64,000 nt of DNA, taken from positions 4,030,001-4,094,000 of the forward strand of contig NZ_VFMN01000001.1 of the NCBI RefSeq assembly GCF_006715055.1. The letters run 5' to 3'. Shown one piece after another: positions 42,555-51,452 of the stretch (positions are counted from its first letter, which is position 1; the number at the start of each line of letters is the position of its first letter). A model generated the notes under the pieces. The model saw nothing but the letters and a program-made list of their open reading frames with translations. It searched no databases and was not told the origin of the DNA. The position numbers and the translations under genes were made by a program. Origin of the DNA: Lapillicoccus jejuensis (GTDB lineage: Bacteria > Actinomycetota > Actinomycetes > Actinomycetales > Dermatophilaceae).

Positions 42555-42926
42555 TCAGCTGAAGCTGTCGCCGCAGGCGCAGGAGCTGCCCGCGTTGGGG
42601 TTGTCGATCGTGAAGCCCTGCTTCTCGATGGTGTCGGCGAAGTCGATGGTCGCGCCCTCGAGGTAGGGGGCGGACATCCGGTCGACGACGACCTCGACGC
42701 CGTCGTAGTCCTTGACGAGGTCGCCGTCGAGGGTGCGCTCGTCGAAGTACAGCTGGTAGATCAGGCCCGAGCAGCCGCCGGGCTGGACGCCGACGCGCAG
42801 TCGCAGGTCGTCGCGGCCCTCCTGCTCGAGCAGGCTCTTGACCTTGGCGGCGGCGACGTCGGTGACCTGCACACCGTGGGTGGCGGTCTCGGGGGTGCTC
42901 GTCGCGGTCTGGTCCTGGACGCTCAT
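42555..42926 (-). CDS. erpA: A-type iron-sulfur cluster carrier (HesB/ErpA)
   Basis: 123 residues. The three conserved cysteines are in QPGGCSGLIYQLYF and the C-terminal GSSCACGDSFS, the Fe-S ligands of A-type carriers; the N-terminal 22 residues are a variable tail. It delivers Fe-S clusters to target enzymes, and the nearby nadA product needs a 4Fe-4S cluster. A ribosome site GAGGAA precedes the ATG. The leader carries an inverted repeat and a possible TATCCT promoter at 43010-43015. Rv2204c occupies the same place in M. tuberculosis. Confidence 0.92.
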   Translation of the reverse strand: MSVQDQTATSTPETATHGVQVTDVAAAKVKSLLEQEGRDDLRLRVGVQPGGCSGLIYQLYFDERTLDGDLVKDYDGVEVVVDRMSAPYLEGATIDFADTIEKQGFTIDNPNAGSSCACGDSFS

Positions 42927-42979
42927 GCGGTGTTCCTCACGTCTGGGGTGTGGAGGTCGGTCGTGGTGCTCAACCTCGC

Positions 42980-43006
42980 GGGGACGGGATGTGTTCCCCC
43001 GTCCCC
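42980..43006 (-). promoter_or_regulatory. inverted repeat in the erpA leader
   Basis: GGGGACGGG (42980-42988) and CCCGTCCCC (42998-43006) pair over 9 bp with a 9-nt loop. It lies about 44 nt past the glycerate kinase stop and about 54 nt before the erpA start. It could be a terminator of the former or a leader element or operator of the latter. A TATCCT on the minus strand at 43010-43015 would start transcription right at this repeat. Confidence 0.45.
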
Positions 43007-43049
43007 AGCAGGATACGTCGCCCCGGGGACGGCCCCACCCGGTGTCCGC

Positions 43050-44219
43050 TCAGGACCCGGGCGACCAGGTGCCGGCGACCCGCGCGGCGCGAACGGTGAG
43101 CGAGCGGGCGGGGTCGGCGAGGGTGGCGGCGAGGTCGCGGGGCCGCTCGGCGACGGCGTACGTGCCCGAGAGGCCAGCGGCCATCGCCTCGCGCCGCCCG
43201 ACCGACACCTGGCCGGCGAGGACGATCGAGGGCACGCCGGCCGCGAGCGCGGCCTGCGCCACGTGCGAGACGACGCGCCCGCGCAGGCTGCGCCAGCCGA
43301 ACGACCCCTCCCCCGTGACGACGAGGTCGGCGGCCGCCACCCGGGCCGGCAGCCCGAGCTCGTCGGCGACGAGCGCGGCCCCGTCGGCGTACCGCGCCCC
43401 GAGCACGTGCAGGGCCCAGCCGACGCCGCCGCCGGCCCCGGCCCCGGGCGCCTTCTCGGGTCGCAGCGCGGCGCCCGTCAGCAGGTCGGTGCGCGCCGGC
43501 CGCGCCCGGCGCACGAGGTCGGCGAGGTGCCCGAAGGCGCGCTCGAGCTCCTGCGCCTGCGCGGGGGTCGCCCCCCGCTCCTCGGCCTCCGTCGCGCTCG
43601 TGCCCTGCAACCCGAGCAGCGGCAGGTCGGCGGCGGTGGCGAGGACCAGCTCGGTGCCCGCGAGCCGTCGTACGGCGTCGTCGAGGCCGCCGAGGTCGTC
43701 CGCGGTCACGTCGCCGAGGGCGAGGCCGCCTCGGCCCAGCCGCTCGGGGCGACCGGCCCCGAGCGCCGCGAGCAGGCCCGCCCCCGCGTCGTGCACGGCA
43801 CTGGCCCCCACGCCGACGACGACCCGGCGGGCGCCGGTGTCGACCGCGGCGGCGAGCAGGTCGCCCACCCCGGCCGACGAGAGCAGGTCGGGCCGGCGGT
43901 GCCCCGCCCCCACGAGGTGCGGACCGAGCGCCTGGGCGGTCTCGACCCAGGCCGTGCGCGGCCGCCCCGGCGCCTCGTCGACGACGAGGACGGCGGCGGG
44001 CACGGGGGTGCCGAGGGGGTCGCGGACGGTGAGGGCGAGCAGCTCCCCGCCGAGCGCGGCGGTGAGCACGTCGAGCAGGCCCTCGCCCCCGTCGGACAGC
44101 GGCAGGACGTCGACCTCGTCGTGGGCCGCCCCGGCGAGCCAGCCGGTCCGCATCGCCTCCCCCGCCTCGGTGGCGCTGAGGGTGCCGGCGAAGCGGTCGG
44201 GGGCGAGGAGCACGCGCAC
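43050..44219 (-). CDS. glycerate kinase
   Basis: 389 residues. GlxK/GckA-type (class I) glycerate kinase motifs: RVLLAPDRFAGTLSATEAGE, VDVLPLSDGGEGLLDVLTAA, VGVGASAVHDAGAGLLAALG, and VTGEGSFGWRSLRGRVVSHV. It converts D-glycerate to 2- or 3-phosphoglycerate with ATP, joining photorespiratory-type or serine-derived carbon to glycolysis. M. tuberculosis Rv2205c is the syntenic counterpart. GTG start with GACGAT 6 nt upstream, a near-match to the leaderless pattern. Confidence 0.88.
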   Translation of the reverse strand: MRVLLAPDRFAGTLSATEAGEAMRTGWLAGAAHDEVDVLPLSDGGEGLLDVLTAALGGELLALTVRDPLGTPVPAAVLVVDEAPGRPRTAWVETAQALGPHLVGAGHRRPDLLSSAGVGDLLAAAVDTGARRVVVGVGASAVHDAGAGLLAALGAGRPERLGRGGLALGDVTADDLGGLDDAVRRLAGTELVLATAADLPLLGLQGTSATEAEERGATPAQAQELERAFGHLADLVRRARPARTDLLTGAALRPEKAPGAGAGGGVGWALHVLGARYADGAALVADELGLPARVAAADLVVTGEGSFGWRSLRGRVVSHVAQAALAAGVPSIVLAGQVSVGRREAMAAGLSGTYAVAERPRDLAATLADPARSLTVRAARVAGTWSPGS

Positions 44220-44253
44220 GTCGTCATCGTCGCACCCCGGGACCGGGCCGGGG

Positions 44254-45438
44254 TCAGGAGGACGTGGGCCCGGCCGTCGGTGACGGGGACCCGCCGCCGG
44301 CCCACCCGGGGACCGTCGCGGCGAGCCAGGCGAGCGCCGTCGGCAGCGCGTCGAGCCACACCGACATCCGGTGCCCGGAGTCGCCCTGGACGACCGACGT
44401 GACCGACAGCGGGGCCCGGGCGGCGGCGAGGAACCGCCGGGTGGTGGGGTACGACGTCCCGTCCGAGCGGCTCGTGAAGACCCACATCGCGACCGGCGGC
44501 GGGCGCGTGGCCGCCAGAGCCTCGAGGTCGTAGCCCGCGGCGGCGGCGCTGCTCGGCGCGAACGGCGCGTACGACGGGTCGAAGAGGGGCTGGAAGTAGC
44601 CGCCGAGGACGAGGGCGCTGCCGAAGGTCGACGGGTGGCGCATCGTCAGCACGGCCGCGCACCAGCCGCCCATCGAGTAGCCCAGCGTCGTCCAGGAGGC
44701 CCGGTCGGTCCGCAGCCGCAGGTGCGCCTCGAGGAAGGACGGCACGTCCTGCGCGAGGAAGGTCTCGACGGCGGGCCGGCCGTGACCGCCGTCGACGCAC
44801 TCGGTGTCGCGACCGGTGGGGATCTCCAGCTGCGGGGAGGCGATGACCGCGCGCGCCAGGGTGCCGGAGGCCGTGAGGCCGTCGACGATGGCCGGCATGC
44901 TCGTCGAGTCGAACCACGTGGTCGGCGTCGCCGGGTAGCCCGCGAGGGCGTATACCACCGGGTAGGAGCGCCCGGCGGTCGCCGGCTGCTCGTAGTCCGC
45001 GGGCAGGAGGACGGCGACGCGGCCGGTGAGGCCCGAGGCGGCCCCGTGGACGGTGAAGAGCTGGCGCCGGCGGCCCGGGTCGGGCAGGGCGGGTCGGCGC
45101 AGGTCGACCGTCGTCGGGGTGCCCGAGGGCGTGGCGCCGGGGACCGGGTCGCGCAGCGCCTGGCCGGGCGCCGCCCCGGCGGCGGCCTGGTCGACGGCGC
45201 CCGAGCGGCCGAGCAGGTCCGACCAGCTGGCGTAGAAGCCGTACTGGTCGTTGAGGGCGACCCCGGCGACGAGGAGCACGAGGGCGGCGACGAGCAGGTG
45301 CAGCCCCAGGCGGGCCGTGAACCCGCGCAGGGTGCGCCGGGTGCGCGACGACAGCAGCGCCGCGGCGAGCAGGCCGACGACGGCGAGGGCGACGGCGAGC
45401 CCGAGGACGAGGGGGCTGTCGATGGCGAGGGGACCCAC
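44254..45438 (-). CDS. membrane-anchored esterase of the antigen-85/esterase D fold
   Basis: 394 residues. Two N-terminal membrane helices (about 9-30 and 44-62) are followed by an extracytoplasmic alpha/beta hydrolase. The nucleophile is Ser255 in TLGYSMGGW, the acid is in FTSRSDGTSY, and the His in GDSGHRMSVW. The pattern matches the 'putative esterase' family that includes mycolyltransferases, but the organism type argues against mycolic acids, so a generic surface esterase is likelier. GTG 45438 was chosen because a TACGGT lies 7 nt upstream; an ATG further out would read into the promoter. Confidence 0.78.
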   Translation of the reverse strand: MGPLAIDSPLVLGLAVALAVVGLLAAALLSSRTRRTLRGFTARLGLHLLVAALVLLVAGVALNDQYGFYASWSDLLGRSGAVDQAAAGAAPGQALRDPVPGATPSGTPTTVDLRRPALPDPGRRRQLFTVHGAASGLTGRVAVLLPADYEQPATAGRSYPVVYALAGYPATPTTWFDSTSMPAIVDGLTASGTLARAVIASPQLEIPTGRDTECVDGGHGRPAVETFLAQDVPSFLEAHLRLRTDRASWTTLGYSMGGWCAAVLTMRHPSTFGSALVLGGYFQPLFDPSYAPFAPSSAAAAGYDLEALAATRPPPVAMWVFTSRSDGTSYPTTRRFLAAARAPLSVTSVVQGDSGHRMSVWLDALPTALAWLAATVPGWAGGGSPSPTAGPTSS

Positions 45439-45445
45439 GGCGCGG

Positions 45446-45451
45446 ACCGTA
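45446..45451 (-). promoter_or_regulatory. -10 element TACGGT for the esterase gene
   Basis: The minus-strand hexamer is 7 nt before the GTG at 45438. It shares an 80-nt divergent region with the nadA promoter. Confidence 0.45.
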
Positions 45452-45505
45452 CGGCGCCGCGTCAGGCCCCGGCTGCGGCGGTGCTGCACGCCCGCTGGGA
45501 CGGCC

Positions 45506-45511
45506 TACGAT
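45506..45511 (+). promoter_or_regulatory. -10 element TACGAT for nadA
   Basis: TACGAT is 7 nt before the GTG at 45519. Confidence 0.5.
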
Positions 45512-45518
45512 CCTGGGC

Positions 45519-46733
45519 GTGACCTCGGCACCGTCCCGGCCCCGTCCCTCGCTGCTGCCCCTGCTCCCGCTCGGGCAGGGCCACGACCTCGCCTCGGAGC
45601 GCGGGGTGGAGTGCCCCGGCGACCTGCCCCCGACGTCCGACGCGTCGCTCGTCGAGCGGGCCCGGCGGGCCAAGGCGGCGCTCGGGGACCGCGTCTTCGT
45701 CCTCGGCCACCACTACCAGCGCGACGAGGTCATCGACTTCGCCGACGTCACCGGGGACAGCTTCAAGCTGGCCCAGCAGGCGGCCGCGCGGCCGCAGGCG
45801 CCGTACGTCGTCTTCTGCGGGGTGCACTTCATGGCCGAGTCGGCCGACATCCTCACCGCCGACGACCAGCAGGTCGTCCTGCCCGACCTCGCCGCCGGCT
45901 GCTCGATGGCCGACATGGCGGCGACGGCGCAGGTGGAGGACGCCTGGGACGACCTCGCCGAGCTGCTCGGCGAGGACGCGCTCGCGTCGGTGACGCCGGT
46001 GACGTACATGAACTCCTCGGCCGCCATCAAGGCCTTCACCGGCCGGCACGAGGGGACCATCTGCACCTCGAGCAACGCGGCGACGGCGCTGCGGTGGGCC
46101 TTCGAGCGCACCGGCGGCGTCGACGGCCCGGGCAAGGTGCTCTTCCTGCCCGACCAGCACCTGGGGCGCAACACGTGGGTGCGCGACCTCGGCGGGTCGC
46201 TCGACGACTGCGTCGTCTGGGACCCGCACCGCCCCATGGGCGGCCTGACCCGCGAGCAGGTGCGGGCGGCCCGGATGATCCTGTGGCGCGGGCACTGCTC
46301 GGTGCACGGCCGCTTCACCACCGAGGCCGTCGAGCAGGCGCGCGCCGAGATCCCCGGGGTGCGGGTCATCGTCCACCCCGAGTGCCGGTACGACGTCTGC
46401 GAGCTCGCCGACGAGATCGGTTCGACCGAGAGGATCATCGCCACGATCGCCGCGGCCCCGGCCGGGACGTCGTGGGTCGTCGGGACCGAGCTCAACCTCG
46501 TGAACCGTCTCCGGCAGATGTTTCCCGAGCAGCGGATCGCCTTCCTGGAGAAGAACGTCTGCTACTGCTCGACGATGAACCGGATCGACCTGCCGCACCT
46601 GGTCTGGGCGCTCGAGTCGCTCGTCGAGGGCCGCGTGGTCAACCGGATCCAGGTCGACCCCGACGTCGCGCACTGGGCGCGGGTCGCGCTGAGTCGCATG
46701 CTGTCGTTGCCGGGGCCCACCTCGCGTGACTGA
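45519..46733 (+). CDS. nadA: quinolinate synthase
   Basis: 404 residues. VFVLGHHYQRDEVIDFADVTGDSF, MAESADIL, and the three 4Fe-4S ligating cysteines, found in AAGCSMADM, HPECRYDV and EKNVCYCSTMN, define NadA. It makes quinolinate from iminoaspartate and dihydroxyacetone phosphate in NAD synthesis. nadB and nadC are not in the window. The gene overlaps the following phosphoesterase by 8 nt. Confidence 0.95.
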   Translation: MTSAPSRPRPSLLPLLPLGQGHDLASERGVECPGDLPPTSDASLVERARRAKAALGDRVFVLGHHYQRDEVIDFADVTGDSFKLAQQAAARPQAPYVVFCGVHFMAESADILTADDQQVVLPDLAAGCSMADMAATAQVEDAWDDLAELLGEDALASVTPVTYMNSSAAIKAFTGRHEGTICTSSNAATALRWAFERTGGVDGPGKVLFLPDQHLGRNTWVRDLGGSLDDCVVWDPHRPMGGLTREQVRAARMILWRGHCSVHGRFTTEAVEQARAEIPGVRVIVHPECRYDVCELADEIGSTERIIATIAAAPAGTSWVVGTELNLVNRLRQMFPEQRIAFLEKNVCYCSTMNRIDLPHLVWALESLVEGRVVNRIQVDPDVAHWARVALSRMLSLPGPTSRD

Positions 46734-47472
46734 CCGACTGGCCGTCATCTCCGACGTCCACGGCAACCTCACGGCGCTGCGGGCGGTCCTCGACGACGTC
46801 GCGGCGCGGGGGGTGACCCGGGTGGTCAGCCTCGGCGACACCGTCGGCAAGGGCCCGCGCGGCTCGGCCTGCGTCGCCCTCACCCGGGCCTCGTGCGAGG
46901 CGGCCGTGCACGGCAACTGGGAGGCCTTCCTGCTCATGCTCGAGCAGGAGCCGACCGGGGAGGCCCGCTGGTGGCTCGACGAGCTGACCGAGGACGACCG
47001 GGCCTGGTCGCGGGCGCTGCCCTTCCACCACGACCTGCGGCTCAGCGGCCGGCTCGTGCGGCTCGTCCACGCCAACACCGACGACGTCTTCCACCGGTTG
47101 CACGGCGACCACACGTGGGACGACTTCCGTGCCGCCTTCGTGCCCGCCGGCGCCACGGCAGGGCTCGAGCCCCCCGACGTCGTGGGCTACGGCGACATCC
47201 ACGGCACCTACCTGCAGTCCGACGAGAACCGCACCCTGTTCAACGTCGGCAGCGTCGGCAACCCGCTGGACGGGCAGACCGCGTCGTACGCCCTGCTCGA
47301 GGGGGTGCCGGGGTCGACGTCCTGGAGCGACCCGTTCTCGGTCGCCTTCTGTCGCGTCGAGTACGACGTCGAGGCCGAGCTCGCGGTCGCCGCGGCCAGC
47401 GGCATGCCGCAGCAGGCCCAGTGGGCCACCGAGCTGCGCACCGGGGTCTACCGCGGGGCGCACGAGGGCTGA
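46726..47472 (+). CDS. metallophosphoesterase (calcineurin-like)
   Basis: 248 residues. Metal-binding motifs in order: AVISDVHGNLTAL, SLGDTVGKGPRG, VHGNWEAF, and late VGYGDIHGTYLQ with NVGSVGNPLDG, the pattern of YfcE/MJ0936-like phosphodiesterases. It probably hydrolyses phosphodiester or small phosphoesters with Mn or Fe; the substrate is not known. It starts inside the end of nadA (8-nt overlap), indicating one transcript, though no NAD link is established. Confidence 0.85.
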   Translation: MTDRLAVISDVHGNLTALRAVLDDVAARGVTRVVSLGDTVGKGPRGSACVALTRASCEAAVHGNWEAFLLMLEQEPTGEARWWLDELTEDDRAWSRALPFHHDLRLSGRLVRLVHANTDDVFHRLHGDHTWDDFRAAFVPAGATAGLEPPDVVGYGDIHGTYLQSDENRTLFNVGSVGNPLDGQTASYALLEGVPGSTSWSDPFSVAFCRVEYDVEAELAVAAASGMPQQAQWATELRTGVYRGAHEG

Positions 47473-47500
47473 ACGGCGCTGCCGCCGTGGGGCGCTCGCG

Positions 47501-48742
47501 TCAGTCGGTGTCGACCGTCATCGTGAAGCCGCGGGTGCGCAGCCGCTCGACGAGCGTCGCCCCGAGGGCCACCGCGGGGGTCAGCACTCCCCCGCCGCTC
47601 GCCGGCGGGTCGAGGGCCAGCGCGAGGGTCGACTCGGCGAGCATGACCGACGTCGCGGCGTAGCCGGGGTCGCCCTTCGCGGCGACGACGGCGGTGTAGC
47701 GCCGCCCGGTGTCGGTCGTGGTGCGCGCCTCGACCCGGAACCGCCCGGCGGCGCGGGCCCGCTCGTCGGGGCCCTCACCCGGGTCGGGCAGGAGCCGGTC
47801 GACGAGGCTGCGGCTGGCGCCGTGGCCCATCGCCGCCATCGTGGCGCCGAGGCCCGCGGTCACGCCGTACGCCGTCAGGCGGGCCTTGGTGCCGGTGCCG
47901 AAGGCCATCGCCTCGCGGTAGCGGAAGTGCTCGCCGTAGGCGTGCCCCAGCAGCGCGTCGCTGCGGCGCACGATGCGGGTGTTGTACGGCGCCATGACGA
48001 ACGGCGCCGTCCACTGCCCGGTCCGGTCGTCGCGGTACGGCGTCATGAGGTCCCGGTGCGCCTTCGCGGCCTCGCCCCGCGGTTCCGCGGAGCGGTCGGG
48101 GCTGAGGGCGAACGGGTCGAGGACGACCCGGCGGCGCTCCCGGTCCTCGGCGACGGCCTCGAGCTGGGCGCGCATCGAGTCGATGGTGCCGCCGGAGAAG
48201 CCGCCGCGCAGGCGGGTGACGAGCAGCGTGGTGTCGCGCAGGCCCCCGGCCCCGTCGATGCGGGCGCGGCGGTGCAGCATCCACACGGCGAGGTCGCTCG
48301 GGACCGAGTCGAAGCCGCACGAGGTGACGATCCGTGCCCCCGAGGCCACGGCGGCCTCGTGGCAGGTGTCGACGAGGTCGCGGACGTAGAGCACCTCGCC
48401 GGTGAGGTCGGCGTAGTGCGTGCCCGCCAGGGCGCACGCGGTGGCGAGCGGCGTGCCGTAGCGCGCGTAGGGCCCGACGGTGGTGACGACGACGCGCGTC
48501 GAGAGGGCCAGCGCCCCGACCTGGTCCTCGCGGCCGGCGTCGGCGACGACGAGCGGCCAGCTCCGCGCCCGCTCGGGCAGGCCCGCCCGGACCGCCTCGA
48601 GCCGCTCGCGGCTGCGGCCGGCGAGCGCGACCTTGAGGCCGTCGGGGGCGTGCTCAGCCAGGTCGGCGGCCAGCAGCCGCCCGACGAAGCCGGTGGCGCC
48701 GTAGACGACGACGTCGTGCTCGCGCGGGTGCCCCTCAGCCAC
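47501..48742 (-). CDS. saccharopine dehydrogenase-like / trans-acting enoyl reductase family protein
   Basis: 413 residues. It starts HDVVVYGATGFVGRLLAADL, a Rossmann dinucleotide motif, followed by ALAGRSRERL and VVVTTVGPYARYGTPL. IVTSCGFDSVPSDLAVW is the family signature. M. tuberculosis relatives include the trans-acting enoyl reductase Rv2953, which reduces lipid intermediates; here the substrate is unknown. The GTG overlaps the M20 dipeptidase stop by 8 nt, so the two form a minus-strand pair. Confidence 0.82.
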   Translation of the reverse strand: MAEGHPREHDVVVYGATGFVGRLLAADLAEHAPDGLKVALAGRSRERLEAVRAGLPERARSWPLVVADAGREDQVGALALSTRVVVTTVGPYARYGTPLATACALAGTHYADLTGEVLYVRDLVDTCHEAAVASGARIVTSCGFDSVPSDLAVWMLHRRARIDGAGGLRDTTLLVTRLRGGFSGGTIDSMRAQLEAVAEDRERRRVVLDPFALSPDRSAEPRGEAAKAHRDLMTPYRDDRTGQWTAPFVMAPYNTRIVRRSDALLGHAYGEHFRYREAMAFGTGTKARLTAYGVTAGLGATMAAMGHGASRSLVDRLLPDPGEGPDERARAAGRFRVEARTTTDTGRRYTAVVAAKGDPGYAATSVMLAESTLALALDPPASGGGVLTPAVALGATLVERLRTRGFTMTVDTD

Positions 48743-50132
48743 GGGTGGTCCCGAGGGCCCCGAGCCGGGCCAGCAGCAGCGCCTCGGCCTGGCAGACCCG
48801 CTCGAACTCGCCGAGGTGCAGCGACTCGTCGGCGCCGTGGGCGCGGCTGTCGGGGTCCTCGACCCCGGTGACGAGGATGCCGGCGTCGGGGAACTTCGCG
48901 GCGAAGTGGGCGACGAACGGGATCGAGCCGCCGACGCCGATGTCGACCGGCTGCACGCCCCACGCGTCGGCGAACGCGGCCCGGGCCTGGTCGTAGACGG
49001 GGCCGTCGGCGTCGGCGGAGAAGCCGGGGCCCTCGTCGTCGAGGGTGACCTCGAGCCGGGCGCCCCACGGGACGTGCCGCTCGAGGTGGTCGCGCAGCAG
49101 GCGGTAGGCGTCCTGGGGGTCCTCGTCCGGGGCGATCCGCATCGACACCTTGGCCGAGGCGGTCGGGACGAGGGTGTTGGAGGCGGTCTCGACGCTGGGG
49201 GCGTTGAACCCGATCGTCGTCGCCGACGGCTTGGTCCACAGCCGGTCGAGGATCGGGCCGGTGCCGATCGTGCTCACCCCGTCGAGCAGGCCGGACTCGG
49301 CGCGCAGCCGGTCCTCGTCGTAGTCGAGCGGGGCGGCGGAGCCGGCCTTGAGACCGGCGACCGCGAGGTCGCCCTGCTCGTCGTGCAGGGTGGCGAGCAG
49401 CCGGATGAGCGTTGTCACGGCGTCGGGGACGGCGCCGCCGAACATGCCCGAGTGGACGCCGTGGTCGAGCGTCGTCACCCGGACGACGACGCGGATCATG
49501 CCGCGCAGGGTCGTCGTGAGGGCCGGCTCGCCGATGTCCCAGTTGCCGGAGTCGGCGAGCACGATGGCGTCGGCGCGCAGCCGCTCGCCGTGCTTGTCGA
49601 GGATGGTCAGGAGGGAGTCGCTGCCGACCTCCTCCTCGCCCTCGACGAAGACGGTGACGCCGACGGGCAGCGACCCGTCGTGGGCGCGCAGCGCGGCGAC
49701 GTGGGCCATGACCCCGGCCTTGTCGTCGGCGGCGCCGCGTCCGTAGAGCCGCCCGTCGCGCTCGGTCGGCTCGAAAGGCGGCGAGGCCCAGTCCTCGTCG
49801 CGGCCGGGCGGCTGCACGTCGTGGTGGGCGTAGAGCATGACGGTCGGCGAGCCCTCGGGGCCGTCGGCGTGGGCGATGACGGCCGGGCGGCCGCCCTCGC
49901 GGACGATCTCGACGTCGAGGCCCTCGGCGGCGAGCAGCGCGGCCACGGCCTCGGCGCTCGCGTCGACGTGGGCCTGGTCGAAGGAGCCGAGCGAGACGCT
50001 GGGGATGCGCACCAGCGCCTCGAGGTCGGCCCGCACGGCCGGCATGAGCGCGGTGACGCGCTCCTTGACGGCGGCGATCTCGGCGGGGCTCAGCACGTCG
50101 TGCGTCGGGCGAGTGGTCACGTCGTCGGTCAC
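48735..50132 (-). CDS. M20-family dipeptidase
   Basis: 465 residues. Zinc ligands lie in LYAHHDVQPPG and GRGAADDKAGVM, with the catalytic Glu in VEGEEEVGSDS, and a dimerisation domain around residues 190-310 (TTLDHGVHSGMFGG). It corresponds to the cytoplasmic Xaa-His/CNDP-like peptidases that hydrolyse dipeptides or N-acyl amino acids. GTG 50132 was chosen because TAGGGT lies 8 nt upstream. The downstream oxidoreductase gene overlaps by 8 nt. Confidence 0.88.
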   Translation of the reverse strand: MTDDVTTRPTHDVLSPAEIAAVKERVTALMPAVRADLEALVRIPSVSLGSFDQAHVDASAEAVAALLAAEGLDVEIVREGGRPAVIAHADGPEGSPTVMLYAHHDVQPPGRDEDWASPPFEPTERDGRLYGRGAADDKAGVMAHVAALRAHDGSLPVGVTVFVEGEEEVGSDSLLTILDKHGERLRADAIVLADSGNWDIGEPALTTTLRGMIRVVVRVTTLDHGVHSGMFGGAVPDAVTTLIRLLATLHDEQGDLAVAGLKAGSAAPLDYDEDRLRAESGLLDGVSTIGTGPILDRLWTKPSATTIGFNAPSVETASNTLVPTASAKVSMRIAPDEDPQDAYRLLRDHLERHVPWGARLEVTLDDEGPGFSADADGPVYDQARAAFADAWGVQPVDIGVGGSIPFVAHFAAKFPDAGILVTGVEDPDSRAHGADESLHLGEFERVCQAEALLLARLGALGTTRG

Positions 50133-50140
50133 GGGGCTCG

Positions 50141-50146
50141 ACCCTA
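50141..50146 (-). promoter_or_regulatory. -10 element TAGGGT for the M20 dipeptidase gene
   Basis: The minus-strand TAGGGT is 8 nt before the GTG at 50132. Confidence 0.45.
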
Positions 50147-50231
50147 CCGGCGCGGCGCGCCCGGCCCCGGGGGTGGGGCCGGGCGGGCGCGTGGGCGTGG
50201 CCGGGCGTACGGGGCGTCGTACGGGAGACCG

Positions 50232-50237
50232 TAGGCT
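50232..50237 (+). promoter_or_regulatory. -10 element TAGGCT for the DUF3043 gene
   Basis: TAGGCT is 6 nt before the GTG at 50244, divergent from the dipeptidase promoter. Confidence 0.5.
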
Positions 50238-50243
50238 GACCCC

Positions 50244-50822
50244 GTGTTCGGCCGGAAGAAGACCCTCCAGGACGACCTGCAGCAGCAGGCGTCCGACGCG
50301 CGCCCCGGGGCGAAGAACCGACCCACGCCCAAGCGGCGCGACCAGGAGGCGCTCAACCGCCGTCCGCTGGTCGTCACCGACCGCAAGCGGGCGCGCTCGG
50401 TGGACCGGGAGAAGCGACGCGAGGCCTACGCCAAGCAGCGACAGGCCATGGTCACCGGCGACGACGCCCACCTGCCCCCGCGCGACAAGGGTCCGGAGCG
50501 GCGCTACATCCGCGACTACGTCGACGCCCGCTGGAGCGTCGGCGAGATCCTCCTCCCGGTCATGCTGCTCGTCCTGCTGCTCTCGCTCGTCCCGGCCGTC
50601 GCGGCCCGGCTCACGACGTTCGTCCTCGTCTACGGCCTGCTCGCCGTCGCCGTCGTCGACTCGGTCGTCATGTGGCGGCGCGTGAAGAAGAAGCTGGTCG
50701 CGAAGTTCGGCGCCGACAAGGTCCCCACCGGCGCGGCGATGTACACCGTCATGCGCTCGTTCCAGCTGCGCCCGACCCGGATGCCGAAGCCGCAGGTCAA
50801 GCGGGGTCAGTTCCCCTCCTGA
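50244..50822 (+). CDS. DUF3043 membrane protein
   Basis: 192 residues. A basic N-terminal cytoplasmic half (FGRKKTLQDDLQQQASDARP, then Arg/Lys-rich RSVDREKRREAYAKQRQAM) is followed by GPERRYIRDYVDARWSVGEI, the DUF3043 signature, and two membrane helices. Rv2206 of M. tuberculosis is the syntenic homologue. The function is unknown. The C-terminus is basic and cytoplasmic, ending KPQVKRGQFPS. Confidence 0.88.
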   Translation: MFGRKKTLQDDLQQQASDARPGAKNRPTPKRRDQEALNRRPLVVTDRKRARSVDREKRREAYAKQRQAMVTGDDAHLPPRDKGPERRYIRDYVDARWSVGEILLPVMLLVLLLSLVPAVAARLTTFVLVYGLLAVAVVDSVVMWRRVKKKLVAKFGADKVPTGAAMYTVMRSFQLRPTRMPKPQVKRGQFPS

Positions 50823-50826
50823 CCGC

Positions 50827-50832
50827 TAGGGT
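50827..50832 (+). promoter_or_regulatory. -10 element TAGGGT for the HIT-like gene
   Basis: TAGGGT is 8 nt before the ATG at 50841 and 5 nt after the DUF3043 stop, so the HIT-like gene may be transcribed separately. Confidence 0.4.
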
Positions 50833-50840
50833 CCGGCCCC

Positions 50841-51446
50841 ATGGCGCTGACCCCGGAGGACTTCCACGCCCGCGCGCTCGCCGCGGCCGACGCCGACGGG
50901 CGGCTGACCGTCGGGCGGATGACCGAGTGGGACGTCAGCCCGTTCGAGCGCGAGGGCCTGCGGGTCAGCCCGCTGCGCCCGCCCGAGCTGCCCGAGCCGG
51001 AGCGCCACGGCGAGGACCCGGCCGACTGCCGGTCCTGCCGGCGACGCGACGACGGGATCTGGCGCGACGAGCACTGGAGGCTCGGCCGGCTCGGCGGCGT
51101 CGGCGTCCCGCTCGCGCTCATGCTGCACACGCGTGACCACCACGACCTCGCCGACCTGCCGGACGAGCGCGCCGCCGAGCACGGGGTCCTGCTCACCCAC
51201 CTCGCGCGACACGTGGAGGCGCTGCCCGGCGTCGCCCGCGCCCACGTCGCCCGGTGGGGCGACGGGAGCGCGCACCTGCACACCTGGGTCTTCGCCCGCC
51301 CCGAGGGACAGCGACAGCTGCTCGGCTCGTGGCTCGTCGTGTGGGACGACCTGCTCCCGCCCTATCCCGAGGACGTGGGGCAGGCCGACGCCGAGCGGGT
51401 CGCCGACGCGCTCGTGGCGTCGTACGGCGGCGCCCGCACCGCCTGA
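50841..51446 (+). CDS. HIT-like protein
   Basis: 201 residues. A DCRSCRRRDDGIWRDEHW segment near 62-79 and the later GSAHLHTWVFARPEG resemble the zinc-binding and His-triad parts of HIT proteins, although only two histidines of the triad are in place (HLHTW). HIT proteins are nucleotide hydrolases or transferases. The assignment is by pattern only, and catalytic competence is doubtful. It is convergent with the serine hydrolase gene with 6 nt between stops. Confidence 0.5.
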   Translation: MALTPEDFHARALAAADADGRLTVGRMTEWDVSPFEREGLRVSPLRPPELPEPERHGEDPADCRSCRRRDDGIWRDEHWRLGRLGGVGVPLALMLHTRDHHDLADLPDERAAEHGVLLTHLARHVEALPGVARAHVARWGDGSAHLHTWVFARPEGQRQLLGSWLVVWDDLLPPYPEDVGQADAERVADALVASYGGARTA

Positions 51447-51452
51447 GCGGTC

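Noticed and set aside
44254-45438. Mycolyltransferase (antigen 85) assignment
   Set aside because: Only the general esterase fold and triad match. The gene set does not suggest a mycolic-acid envelope.
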